A program made the translations under genes and the position numbers. DNA of 9,001 bases from JAGUYA01 sp043802425 (GTDB taxonomy: Bacteria; Omnitrophota; Gorgyraeia; Gygaellales; Profunditerraquicolaceae). Below, one piece after another: positions 1 to 6,970 of the stretch. The DNA is taken from the NCBI GenBank assembly GCA_043802425.1, contig JAZDLA010000047.1, positions 1-9,001 of the forward strand, in the 5' to 3' direction. How positions within the stretch are numbered: position 1 is the stretch's first letter; each line of letters begins with the position of its first letter. The notes beneath the pieces were generated by a model that was given only the letters and a program-made list of their open reading frames with translations, had not been told where the DNA came from and ran no database searches.

Positions 1-411
1 AATCCCGTATTTCTGCCCCTCATCGATAAGCTTAGCCAGGTTAATTAAAGTCTGGTGCTCATGATCTGTCCCTATATAGATAGATATGGCGACCGCTGCC
101 ACATTAAGCCTGACGGCATCTTCAAAAGAAACAGTAATCCCTTCATTAGATAAGTCTTTGCCTACGATGCTGTTTCCTCCGGATACCCTCAAGACGATGG
201 GTATAGTGTATTTAGGGTCGATGCAATTACGCAACACCCCCCTGGTAAGCATCAGGGAATCGGCATAAGGTATAAGCGGTTCTATAGTCTTACGCGGATC
301 CTCTAACTTGCTCACCGGGCCTAAGAAATATCCATGATCTGCTGCCAGCATTACGGTCTTGCCGTCTTCTTTAAATATACGCTGCATCCTGTTCTTCAAT
401 CCCCAATCCAT
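1..411 (-). CDS. LsrF-like class I aldolase (DhnA/COG1830 family), 3' end cut by the window edge
   Basis: Only the first 137 residues are present; the frame is still open at base 1. The N-terminus MDWGLKNRMQRIF, then KTVMLAADHGYFLGP (about residues 19-33), then LMLTRGVLRN, VLRVSGGNSI and the VYIG-type strand AISIYIGTDHEHQ, follow E. coli LsrF (3-hydroxy-5-phosphonooxypentane-2,4-dione thiolase) almost block by block. The family comprises cytosolic TIM-barrel enzymes that use a Schiff-base lysine to cleave or transfer acyl or aldol units of phosphorylated sugars. The catalytic lysine lies in the missing C-terminal half (full length about 260-290 aa), so activity cannot be judged. The start is supported by AGGAG at 418-422, 6 bases upstream, which sits inside the end of the dehydrogenase gene; the gap is 13 bases, so the two are co-transcribed. 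No lsrACDBRK genes are visible, so a sugar-phosphate aldolase role is as likely as AI-2 processing. Confidence 0.88.
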   Translation of the reverse strand, partial: MDWGLKNRMQRIFKEDGKTVMLAADHGYFLGPVSKLEDPRKTIEPLIPYADSLMLTRGVLRNCIDPKYTIPIVLRVSGGNSIVGKDLSNEGITVSFEDAVRLNVAAVAISIYIGTDHEHQTLINLAKLIDEGQKYGI

Positions 412-424
412 ATCTTGCTCCTTT

Positions 425-1453
425 CTACTTTTGCGGATAGATAATTACTTTTATGGATTCCTGCGCTTTTGCGACTAGCTGAAATCCTAAACCCGTCTCT
501 GCCAAAGTTAAACGATGTGTAATCATGTCCAAAATATTGAGTTTTTTACCGGCGATTAAATCCAGGGCTTCCTTATAATCTGCGGGGCTACCAGCATAAG
601 AACTGGTTAATGTTATCTCGGTGCGCCAGAATAGTTCATTAAAAGGCAAGGAGATCTTTTTTTCATTATCCGTCGGCGCAAAGAAAAGCACTCTCCCGCC
701 GCGCTCAACAGATGCCAATGCCTGTTCTATGGCTAAAGGCGAACCGGTAGAAACTATGACTAAATCCGCAAGCCTCCCGGAATTTAATTTGCGTAATTTA
801 TCCGGAGAATAATCCCGGGCATCTATGCTGGCATCCGCGCCGAACTTTTCCGCTGCCTTAAGACGAAATTCAGAAATATCCGTAGCTATGATAGGGCCTG
901 CGCCCCTGACCTTAGCCAGGTGTATATGTAATAAACCGGCTATCCCGCTACCTACGACCAGAACACTTGAGGCTGGTTTCATACCTGCCAGCCTCTGCCC
1001 CCTGAGGACGCAGGCTAAGGGCTCAACAAAAGTGGCCTCTTCAAAAGATACTGCCTCCGGCAACAGATAAACGCCGCAATCTACATTTATTTTAGCCAGG
1101 CGCAAATATTCGCTAAATCCTCCGGGGTCAAAATTAGTCTTACGTAAAGTATCGCAGACAGTCTCATGGCCGGCTAAGCAATAATGACATTTACCGCAAG
1201 GTACATGGTGCGCGCAGACAACCCTATCGCCTTTTTTATAACTCTTTACGCCCTCCCCTATTTCTTCAACCGTGCCAGAAATCTCATGGCCTAAGACAAG
1301 CGGGGTCCTGCCCAGGCGATACCACTCCATCACATCGCTGCCGCAAATACCCGAAGCCTGAATGCGGATTAAGAGCTCGCCCGGCCCAATCTTAGGTTTG
1401 AGCAACTCTCCTATCCTGATATCGCGGTTACTATAATACATGGCTACACGCAT
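425..1453 (-). CDS. Zinc-dependent medium-chain alcohol/polyol dehydrogenase (sorbitol/threonine dehydrogenase-like, COG1063)
   Basis: This is a cytosolic NAD(P)-dependent oxidoreductase that probably oxidises a secondary alcohol of a polyol, sugar or sugar phosphate. Numbered from the upstream ATG at 1469-1471, it shows catalytic-zinc residues C43 (GICGSD), H62-E63 (GHE) and E150 (VEPLAC). It also has the structural-zinc cysteines C92, C95, C98 and C106. A Rossmann motif GSGIAG lies at 174-179, with D198 at the end of strand 2, which favours NAD over NADP. Length (342-348 aa) is normal. I prefer the ATG at 1451-1453 (MRVAMYY) over 1469-1471. Family members begin at this point, and a TTGAAA / TAAAAT promoter overlaps the first codons of the longer frame, ending 8 bases before this ATG. 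Neither start has a Shine-Dalgarno. It is the first gene of an operon with the LsrF-like aldolase. The exact substrate cannot be read from the sequence. Confidence 0.9.
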   Translation of the reverse strand: MRVAMYYSNRDIRIGELLKPKIGPGELLIRIQASGICGSDVMEWYRLGRTPLVLGHEISGTVEEIGEGVKSYKKGDRVVCAHHVPCGKCHYCLAGHETVCDTLRKTNFDPGGFSEYLRLAKINVDCGVYLLPEAVSFEEATFVEPLACVLRGQRLAGMKPASSVLVVGSGIAGLLHIHLAKVRGAGPIIATDISEFRLKAAEKFGADASIDARDYSPDKLRKLNSGRLADLVIVSTGSPLAIEQALASVERGGRVLFFAPTDNEKKISLPFNELFWRTEITLTSSYAGSPADYKEALDLIAGKKLNILDMITHRLTLAETGLGFQLVAKAQESIKVIIYPQK

Positions 1454-1461
1454 AGATCTAT

Positions 1462-1489
1462 ATTTTACCATCTATTTAAAATTTTTCAA
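1462..1489 (-). promoter_or_regulatory. Putative promoter of the dehydrogenase-aldolase operon
   Basis: On the minus strand, TTGAAA (1484-1489) and TAAAAT (1462-1467) are 16 bases apart. The -10 ends 8 bases before the ATG at 1453, leaving room for almost no 5' leader. Called by eye. Confidence 0.5.
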
Positions 1490-1498
1490 CAATTACCT

Positions 1499-1533
1499 GG
1501 GGACACTTCTCCGATTGGCTCCAGAACCGTCCC
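1499..1533 (+). repeat. REP-like element, copy 1
   Basis: A 35-base unit that begins GGGGACACTT and ends AGAACCGTCCC. Its ends form an imperfect hairpin (GGGACxxTTCT against AGAAxxGTCCC). It matches copy 3 (4332-4366) at 32 of 35 positions in the same orientation, and copy 2 in inverted orientation at both ends. It sits between divergent genes, just upstream of the GH94 promoter. Units of this shape are common near REP-associated tyrosine transposases, but none is visible here. Confidence 0.8.
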
Positions 1534-1552
1534 TAAGATTACGTAAAAATTC

Positions 1553-1581
1553 TTGCAAAACCAATTTGGGTGTGATAAATT
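1553..1581 (+). promoter_or_regulatory. Putative promoter of the GH94 phosphorylase gene
   Basis: TTGCAA (1553-1558) and TAAATT (1576-1581) are 17 bases apart. The ATG at 1592 follows 10 bases later. The -35 overlaps a TTG codon that would otherwise extend the reading frame, which argues against that codon being the start. The -10 match is moderate (4 of 6). Confidence 0.4.
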
Positions 1582-1591
1582 GAGAGCCGAT

Positions 1592-4273
1592 ATGAAAGAT
1601 AAACTCTGGAAATTTATAGATGCTCAGGCAACATTTTACTCGGATACTGCCCACCGGATAAATACGCTCTATTTACCTCTCTCTAATAGTGCACCGATTA
1701 TGTCCTCGCTCTCGGCGGATTTACACGGCGATTTAAAAACAGATTTCAATTCTTTCTTGTTAGAGCCGGTATCGCGCCTCTCCTTAAGTAATCTAAAAGC
1801 CAGCCGTAATTTCTGGATATATATAAACCCGCGTAAAGTCTGGTCTGCTACCGGCGTCTCTAAGGAGGCTAACCGCCTGGAAGATAAATTTAATTTAGAG
1901 GCAGGCCTGCTCTGGCAGAAAATAACCCGCCAAAATAAAAAAATCGGCTTGGAGTCACAAATCACCTCCTTTATACCCGTATCCGGAGAACCCGTAGAGT
2001 TGATGTTGCTTGAAATTACTAATATTTCTTCAAAGCCTATTAAATTCACTCCCGCTGCCGCTATACCAATATTCGGCAGGTCAGCGCATAATTTATACGA
2101 TCACCGCCACGTAACCTCGCTCTTACAACGCATAGAGAAAGATAAATTCGGCGTAGTAGCTACGCCTACTCTGCTCTTCGATGAATCCGGACATAAGAAA
2201 AACCTGACCTCCTATTTTGTCTTCGGCATAGACGAAAAATACGGCCCCCCACAATATATCTACCCAACGCAGGAAGAGTTTACCGGCGAGGCTTCAGATT
2301 TAGAAACGCCTAAAGCGGTATTTAAGAATATCCTGCCCGTAAAAAATAAGCACATTCAAGGCAAAGAAGCTATGGCCGGGTTGAGGTTTAAAACTTGTGC
2401 CCTTAAGCCTAAAGAATCTACTTCCTATATTATCCTCATGGGTATAACAAAGGATAAATCCGTAAGTAAGGCTATATTGCGAAAATTTAATGCTAAAAGC
2501 AAGATAAAGGAATCGCTGGAAGAAAATAAAATATACTGGCAGAAAAATAGCTCTACTATAACCCTAAAAACGCATAACGGCGATTTTGACAACTGGTTTA
2601 AATGGGTCAATACCCAGCCGGCCCTACGCAAAATATTCGGCTGTTCCTTCCTCCCTGACTTTGACTACGGTAAGGGCGGTAAGGGTTGGCGCGACCTCTG
2701 GCAGGATTGCCTTTCCCTGATATTAAATAACCCTGAAGAAGTAAGGCCGCTCTTGATTAATAATTTCGCGGGTGTACGCATTGACGGCTCCAACGCCACC
2801 GTCATTGGTAAAAGACCGGGAGAATTTATCGCTGACCGCAATAATATCAGCCGTGTCTGGATGGACCACGGGACCTGGCCACTTTTAACCACGCATCTTT
2901 ATATCCATCAAACCGCTGATTTAAAAATACTGCTGGAAGAAACTACTTATTTCCGTGACCAACAGTTATCCAGAGGTAAAGAGATAGATCAAAATTGGAA
3001 AACAAATAAAGACAAAGAGCTTAAGACCGTAACCGGTAAAATATATAAAGGCACCCTCTTAGAGCACATCCTCATCGAAAATCTGGTGCAATTTTTTAAT
3101 GTCGGGCCGCATAACCATATCCGGCTTGAGAACGCAGACTGGAATGACGGCCTGGATATGGCTGTTGAATTTGGAGAGAGCGTTGCATTCAGCGCTCTGT
3201 ACGCCCAGAATTTAAGGAGCCTCTCTGAAATAATTGCGCGGCTCAATTTAGAGAATATAACTGCCTTAAAAGAGCTGGCCATACTCCTTGACTCTACAGG
3301 TAAAGATAATATTGATTACGCTGACATAAATGCCAAGCGCAGGCTCCTGGAAAAATATTTCCAAAACACAAAAGACGCCGTCTCCGGAGAAAAAATAGCT
3401 ATCGCAAAATCTCGGTTAATCAGCGACCTTGAAAATAAAGCGGACTGGATGTATAAACATATCCGGGACAGGGAGTGGCTTAAAGTTGGGTTTTTTAACG
3501 GTTACTATGACAATGATAAACAAAGAGTCGAAGGCATCCGGAACGGTATAATACGCATGACCTTAACTGGCCAGGCCCTGCCTGTGATGAGCGGGATTGC
3601 GGATAAAAAACAAATAAAGGCTCTCTTTAACAATGCGCGTAAATATCTAAAGGATAAAGAACTCTTAGGTTTTCACCTAAACACGGATTTCAAAAAAGAG
3701 CAGTTGAATTTAGGCCGGGCCTTTTCCTTTGTTTACGGGGATAAAGAAAACGGCGCTTTCTTCAATCATATGTCAATAATGTTTGCCTATGCGTTATATA
3801 AACAGGGGTGCGCTAGCGAAGGCCACGAAGTGCTAAACTCTATTTATGAAATGGCTGTGGATACCGCAAAGAGCAAAATTTATCCCTGCCTTCCGGAATA
3901 TTTTAACGCCGAAGGGCGCGGGATGTATAGTTACCTTACCGGTTCTGCCAGCTGGTATGTGCTTACTCTCCTAACGCAGGTTTTTGGGATAAGGGGTGAA
4001 TACGGGGACCTGGTGATAGAACCGAAAATAACTCACCGGCAGTTTAAGAAGAATACCATTACCGTAGTAACCCGTTTCGCGGATAGATTGATAGAAGTGC
4101 GCTTTATAAACCCTAAGAGAAAAAATTTCGGCGTTTATTCCATCAGCGAAATACGCTTTAACGCAAAGGTTATTGCTAGAAATATAAAACCTGCACGCTT
4201 TCTGCTCTCCCGCAGTAAATTCCTCGCCTTAGCTAATAGCAACACTAATATTATCGAAGTCACCTTAGACTAA
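1592..4273 (+). CDS. GH94-family glycoside phosphorylase (cellobiose phosphorylase-like; beta-glucan oligosaccharide specificity unknown)
   Basis: An 893-aa cytosolic enzyme with no signal peptide, predicted to cleave a beta-glucosyl linkage with inorganic phosphate and release a sugar 1-phosphate, so saving ATP in oligosaccharide use. The order fits GH94: an N-terminal beta-sandwich (to about residue 320), then the (alpha/alpha)6 barrel, then a C-terminal sandwich. Barrel landmarks, numbered from the ATG at 1592, are KGWRDLWQD (about 364-372), WMDHGTWP (423-430) and ADWNDGLDM (515-523), whose DWND carries the GH94 general-acid Asp. The later TGSASW (783-788) and FGIRGEYGDLVIEPK are the usual phosphate-site and sandwich signatures. 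The frame extends upstream to a TTG at 1553, but that lies in the putative -35, so ATG 1592 is preferred; the only upstream purine stretch is a weak GAGAG. It is divergent from the dehydrogenase operon and convergent with the STAS-PilZ gene. Cellobiose, cellodextrin, laminaribiose or 1,2-beta-glucan are all possible substrates. Confidence 0.87.
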   Translation: MKDKLWKFIDAQATFYSDTAHRINTLYLPLSNSAPIMSSLSADLHGDLKTDFNSFLLEPVSRLSLSNLKASRNFWIYINPRKVWSATGVSKEANRLEDKFNLEAGLLWQKITRQNKKIGLESQITSFIPVSGEPVELMLLEITNISSKPIKFTPAAAIPIFGRSAHNLYDHRHVTSLLQRIEKDKFGVVATPTLLFDESGHKKNLTSYFVFGIDEKYGPPQYIYPTQEEFTGEASDLETPKAVFKNILPVKNKHIQGKEAMAGLRFKTCALKPKESTSYIILMGITKDKSVSKAILRKFNAKSKIKESLEENKIYWQKNSSTITLKTHNGDFDNWFKWVNTQPALRKIFGCSFLPDFDYGKGGKGWRDLWQDCLSLILNNPEEVRPLLINNFAGVRIDGSNATVIGKRPGEFIADRNNISRVWMDHGTWPLLTTHLYIHQTADLKILLEETTYFRDQQLSRGKEIDQNWKTNKDKELKTVTGKIYKGTLLEHILIENLVQFFNVGPHNHIRLENADWNDGLDMAVEFGESVAFSALYAQNLRSLSEIIARLNLENITALKELAILLDSTGKDNIDYADINAKRRLLEKYFQNTKDAVSGEKIAIAKSRLISDLENKADWMYKHIRDREWLKVGFFNGYYDNDKQRVEGIRNGIIRMTLTGQALPVMSGIADKKQIKALFNNARKYLKDKELLGFHLNTDFKKEQLNLGRAFSFVYGDKENGAFFNHMSIMFAYALYKQGCASEGHEVLNSIYEMAVDTAKSKIYPCLPEYFNAEGRGMYSYLTGSASWYVLTLLTQVFGIRGEYGDLVIEPKITHRQFKKNTITVVTRFADRLIEVRFINPKRKNFGVYSISEIRFNAKVIARNIKPARFLLSRSKFLALANSNTNIIEVTLD

Positions 4274-4282
4274 ATCTTAGCA

Positions 4283-4317
4283 GGGAACGGTTCTCAAACC
4301 AAAGCAAGAAGTGTCCC
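4283..4317 (-). repeat. REP-like element, copy 2 (inverted)
   Basis: The minus strand reads GGGACACTTCT at one end and AGAACCGTTCCC at the other. The ends match copy 1, with one extra base in the second end; the central 12 bases have diverged, keeping only TTGG. It is the most diverged of the three copies. Confidence 0.7.
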
Positions 4318-4331
4318 TTTCTTTTTCTTTT
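4283..4331 (+). terminator. Probable intrinsic terminator of the GH94 gene, built from REP copy 2
   Basis: GGGAACGGTTCT folds on AGAAGTGTCCC (one bulge, one wobble, one mismatch; 12-base loop). The next 14 bases are only T and C (TTCTTTTTCTTTTT), a U-rich tract on the plus strand. It begins 9 bases after the GH94 stop. No matching T tract exists for the minus-strand gene. Confidence 0.5.
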
Positions 4332-4366
4332 GGGGACACTTTTACGATTAGCTCCAGAACCGTCCC
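4332..4366 (+). repeat. REP-like element, copy 3
   Basis: A 35-base unit beginning GGGGACACTT and ending AGAACCGTCCC. It differs from copy 1 at only three internal positions, so copies 1 and 3 flank the GH94 gene as near-identical direct repeats about 2.8 kb apart. Confidence 0.8.
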
Positions 4367-4369
4367 TGA

Positions 4370-5092
4370 TTAGTTATCCGTGGATAAAAAGGACATATTT
4401 CTTTCGATAAATTCGATGAGTTTTTGCTGCAGGGGCAGGGTAATATTGCAGAATTCTATTCCCATCCCGGGATGGGAATGGGGCTGGATCTGTTTATCGG
4501 ATAGCCAGACTACCTTTGCCTCTAACTCTAATTCTTCTAACTTCGGCGGAAGCTTAAGTTTCAAAATAACATTGTCTCCCAGCTTGAATTGGCTGCAGCC
4601 ATATATGTAAGCGCCGATGGCGCTTAAGTTCAGGAGGCCCCCTTTATGGCAAGGGGCGCTCTTATCGTACTTTTCTTTCAACTCTATTTTTATATCGATA
4701 GGCAGGCGCTTAAACCTGCGCCGCAACTGCAGTTTCTGGATATCCTCTATAATCTTATCTTCCTTAAAACTATCTATGGCGGTATCCTCGGTAGCGTAAA
4801 TATCAATAACCCTGTCTAGCCCGGAAATAGAGAATGAACTCCTCAGGTGCGCGGGGATATTAACAAACTTCATCCTGCCGTTATTATTTACCACTTCTTT
4901 ATAGGCAATCACTACCGCGGAAATACCCATATAATCAATAAAATCCACTGCCTCAAAATTACATAATATATCGCAGTAGCCGTCGCGGATACACTGGCCT
5001 ATGGCTTCTACCAGATTAGCAGAATCCACATCGATACGGCCGGCTAAGTCCAGCATGACGATGCTTCCTTTTTGTCTTGCCCGGATTTCCAT
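4370..5092 (-). CDS. STAS-PilZ two-domain protein, predicted c-di-GMP-responsive signalling adaptor
   Basis: A 240-aa soluble protein. Residues 1-108 form a STAS (anti-sigma-factor-antagonist) domain: MLDLAGRIDVDSA near the start, then FEAVDFIDYMGISAVV, then the GRMKFVNIP strand. Residues 123-238 form a PilZ domain with both c-di-GMP motifs: the arginine cluster R125-R129 (RRFKR, RxxxR) and N155-L-S-A-I-G160 ((D/N)xSxxG). The conserved D-S-S-G of SpoIIAA-like STAS domains is D53-Y-M-G56, so the serine normally phosphorylated by an anti-sigma kinase is absent. The STAS domain may therefore act as a fixed docking module rather than a phospho-switch. A partner is not visible here. It is transcribed alone from a promoter at 5102-5130, divergent from the TPR gene. 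The start ATG has no clear Shine-Dalgarno; its upstream bases are AGAGAACAT. Confidence 0.88.
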   Translation of the reverse strand: MEIRARQKGSIVMLDLAGRIDVDSANLVEAIGQCIRDGYCDILCNFEAVDFIDYMGISAVVIAYKEVVNNNGRMKFVNIPAHLRSSFSISGLDRVIDIYATEDTAIDSFKEDKIIEDIQKLQLRRRFKRLPIDIKIELKEKYDKSAPCHKGGLLNLSAIGAYIYGCSQFKLGDNVILKLKLPPKLEELELEAKVVWLSDKQIQPHSHPGMGIEFCNITLPLQQKLIEFIERNMSFLSTDN

Positions 5093-5101
5093 ATGTTCTC
5101 T

Positions 5102-5130
5102 ATTCTATATTAAATGAATCTACCCTGCAA
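5102..5130 (-). promoter_or_regulatory. Putative promoter of the STAS-PilZ gene
   Basis: On the minus strand, TTGCAG (5125-5130), a 17-base spacer and TAGAAT (5102-5107; 5 of 6 to TATAAT). The ATG is 9 bases beyond the -10, so the transcript would be leaderless or nearly so. Confidence 0.55.
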
Positions 5131-5172
5131 TAGATTTTGTTATTCGCTGATCAGAAACCCATAAATAGCGGA

Positions 5173-5201
5173 TTGCCGCCTTTGGCGTTTTATGATAGAA
5201 T
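5173..5201 (+). promoter_or_regulatory. Putative promoter of the TMTC-like TPR gene
   Basis: TTGCCG (5173-5178), a 17-base spacer and TAGAAT (5196-5201), then TAGGGAACT and the ATG at 5211. This almost mirrors the promoter of the divergent STAS-PilZ gene (TAGAAT, AGAGAACAT, ATG). A perfect inverted repeat CGCC-TTT-GGCG (5177-5187) overlaps the -35/spacer and could be an operator. Confidence 0.55.
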
Positions 5202-5210
5202 TAGGGAACT

Positions 5211-6938
5211 ATGCCTAAGAAAAAATATATCTACCTTACCCTGGCTCTCATCTGTTTTTTGGTCTATGCGAATTCCCTCAATAATGCCTTTGTTTCAGAC
5301 GATATTACTGCAATCGCAGAAAACTCCCGTATTGCCTATTTAGGAGATTACCGATTCGACCCCCAGAGCCTGCTAAATTCTCTTATCTATAAAATAGCGA
5401 AGTTTAACGTTATCCCCTACCACTTAGCCAATATTATCCTGCATTTTTTAAATAGCCTGCTCGTCTTTTTCTTCCTGCGCTTATTTTTTAAAACCGGACC
5501 TTCACTTCTATCCGCCGCATTATTTGCTGCGCACCCTGTGCATACGGAAGCGGTAACCTGGATTTCAGGCAGGCCTTATCTTATTCTGACTTTCTTCACG
5601 CTTATCACCTACCTTCTTTATCATAAGGCAACCGGATATAATGTTAAAAATAAAAAAAGATTTTATACGGGCTACCTATCCTCATTATGCATCTTCTCTT
5701 ATTTTATAATCGGAAACTATTTTTATTTTCTCTTCCCTTTCTTTATCCTGCTATCAGATATCGTCTTTAGCCGGGCAAAGAAGAATTGGAAATTATGGAT
5801 CCCTTTCTTTGCGATACTGTTAATGAGAATCATTCTAGCGGGACAAACTCTAGAGCAGCGTATTGCCTTTACCCTGCTTTACGATCCGGGTAAAGGCGAA
5901 GCGTGGAGAAATCCGGCCTTCCCTTTCATATATTCTATATTTTCCCACCTTCGGCTTCTCTTCTGGCCGGCAAAGCTTACTTTTTTCCATGAGCCGGTTA
6001 TTTTCTATCCTGCGGTAATGTGGTCAGGACTAATAGCCATGATTATTCTGGCTTGCTTTTTACCTTATATATTCAAGAAAGCTAAAAGTATTTTCTTAGG
6101 GATAGGAATGTTCATATTATTCCTGGCCCCTACCTATAGCCCTTTGCCTATAGCATCAATAGTCGCTGAACGATATGCGTATCTGCCTTCTATCCTAGTA
6201 AGCATACTGGCTGCTTTCTGTTACGAAAAATACTCTAAAAGAATAAATAATAGCTTGCTTATATCTATATTTATTCTAGTGGTTGTTGCCTATGGAGGGC
6301 GGACTTTTATCAGGAATTCAGACTGGAAGGATACGAAAAGATTTTGGAGTACAACACTGGAAGTCTCGCCTTATAGCCCGTGGGCGCACAGCAATATGGG
6401 TGAAGTTTATCTTAAAGAAAGGGATTCCAAGAGCGCGCTCGCAGAATTTAACACCGCGCTAAAACTTAATCCCAATTTAGCAGAAGCTTATAATAACCGA
6501 GGACATCTTTATTACGAAGCTGGCGACCTTGGCCAAGCTATATCTGACTATAGCCGAGCAATACAAATTAACCCTGATTTTACCCAGGCCTACAATAACC
6601 GGGGAATAGTCTATAAAAACCAAGGTAAAATTGACGCAGCAATCTCTGATTATAACCAGGCGCTAAAAATAAATCCGGATTATGCCGAAGTCTATTATAA
6701 CCGAGGTAACGCCTATGCTGCTGGAGGTAACTTAAGCCGGGCTATTTCTGATTATGATCAGGCAATCCGGATAATTCCTGACACGGCGTCATTTTATGCC
6801 AACCGGGGGGCTCTTTATTTTATCAGGCAGGAATATGATAAAACTTTGGAAGATATACATAAAGCTCAAACACTGGGGTACCGCTTCAACCCTGAATTTC
6901 TGCGTCAGCTAAAAAGGGTCACGGAAAATAAAAAATAA
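5211..6938 (+). CDS. Polytopic membrane protein with TMTC-like (GT-C fold) N-terminal region and five C-terminal TPRs
   Basis: A 575-aa inner-membrane protein. After MPKKK, a first hydrophobic helix (about 6-23) leads into NNAFVSDD, with D30-D31 in the position of the acidic motif in the first non-cytoplasmic loop of GT-C glycosyltransferases. HPVHTEAVTWISGR (108-121) and VAERYAYLP (318-326) are hallmarks of the TMTC/DUF1736-type proteins, whose animal members are O-mannosyltransferases (GT105). Several more membrane helices fill 70-380. From about 390 to 559 there are five 34-residue TPRs with NNRGxxY and AISDYxxAIxINPD consensus blocks. Expected role: transfer of a sugar from a lipid-linked donor to an exported protein or glycan, with the TPRs recruiting the acceptor. 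This is inferred from the family; bacterial members are largely uncharacterised. The start is set by the promoter 9 bases upstream; AGGGAA could serve as a weak ribosome site. Confidence 0.85.
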   Translation: MPKKKYIYLTLALICFLVYANSLNNAFVSDDITAIAENSRIAYLGDYRFDPQSLLNSLIYKIAKFNVIPYHLANIILHFLNSLLVFFFLRLFFKTGPSLLSAALFAAHPVHTEAVTWISGRPYLILTFFTLITYLLYHKATGYNVKNKKRFYTGYLSSLCIFSYFIIGNYFYFLFPFFILLSDIVFSRAKKNWKLWIPFFAILLMRIILAGQTLEQRIAFTLLYDPGKGEAWRNPAFPFIYSIFSHLRLLFWPAKLTFFHEPVIFYPAVMWSGLIAMIILACFLPYIFKKAKSIFLGIGMFILFLAPTYSPLPIASIVAERYAYLPSILVSILAAFCYEKYSKRINNSLLISIFILVVVAYGGRTFIRNSDWKDTKRFWSTTLEVSPYSPWAHSNMGEVYLKERDSKSALAEFNTALKLNPNLAEAYNNRGHLYYEAGDLGQAISDYSRAIQINPDFTQAYNNRGIVYKNQGKIDAAISDYNQALKINPDYAEVYYNRGNAYAAGGNLSRAISDYDQAIRIIPDTASFYANRGALYFIRQEYDKTLEDIHKAQTLGYRFNPEFLRQLKRVTENKK

Positions 6939-6970
6939 ATCAACCGGTAAGAATAATTGTTAGAAATAAG

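Larger units (their letters stand above)
4281..4368. repeat. Inverted pair of REP-like elements (BIME-like), copies 2 and 3
   Basis: CAGGGAACGGTTCT (4281-4294) pairs with AGAACCGTCCCTG (4356-4368), with a single bulged A. AAGTGTCCC (4309-4317) pairs with GGGACACTT (4333-4341). The whole could fold as one long hairpin around a pyrimidine-rich centre. It fills nearly the entire 96-base gap between the convergent GH94 and STAS-PilZ genes, ending 2 bases before the STAS-PilZ stop codon. This is the layout seen in bipartite REP elements. Confidence 0.8.

Noticed and set aside
1..411. An autoinducer-2 (Lsr) uptake and processing operon
   Set aside because: Only the LsrF-like protein is present, and its operon partner is a zinc dehydrogenase.
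1454..1471. Upstream ATG adding six residues to the dehydrogenase
   Set aside because: It overlaps the TAAAAT -10 element and has no ribosome site; the family starts at the MRVAMYY methionine. It remains possible if another promoter lies upstream.
1553..1591. Upstream TTG start that would add 13 residues to the GH94 protein
   Set aside because: It lies in the putative -35 box, has no ribosome site, and the added residues do not resemble the start of the family.
1669..2049. 126-residue minus-strand open frame inside the GH94 gene
   Set aside because: It is antisense to well-conserved GH94 N-terminal sequence and has no recognisable features of its own; the same applies to the other antisense frames at 2425-3282, 621-1070 and 4380-4799.
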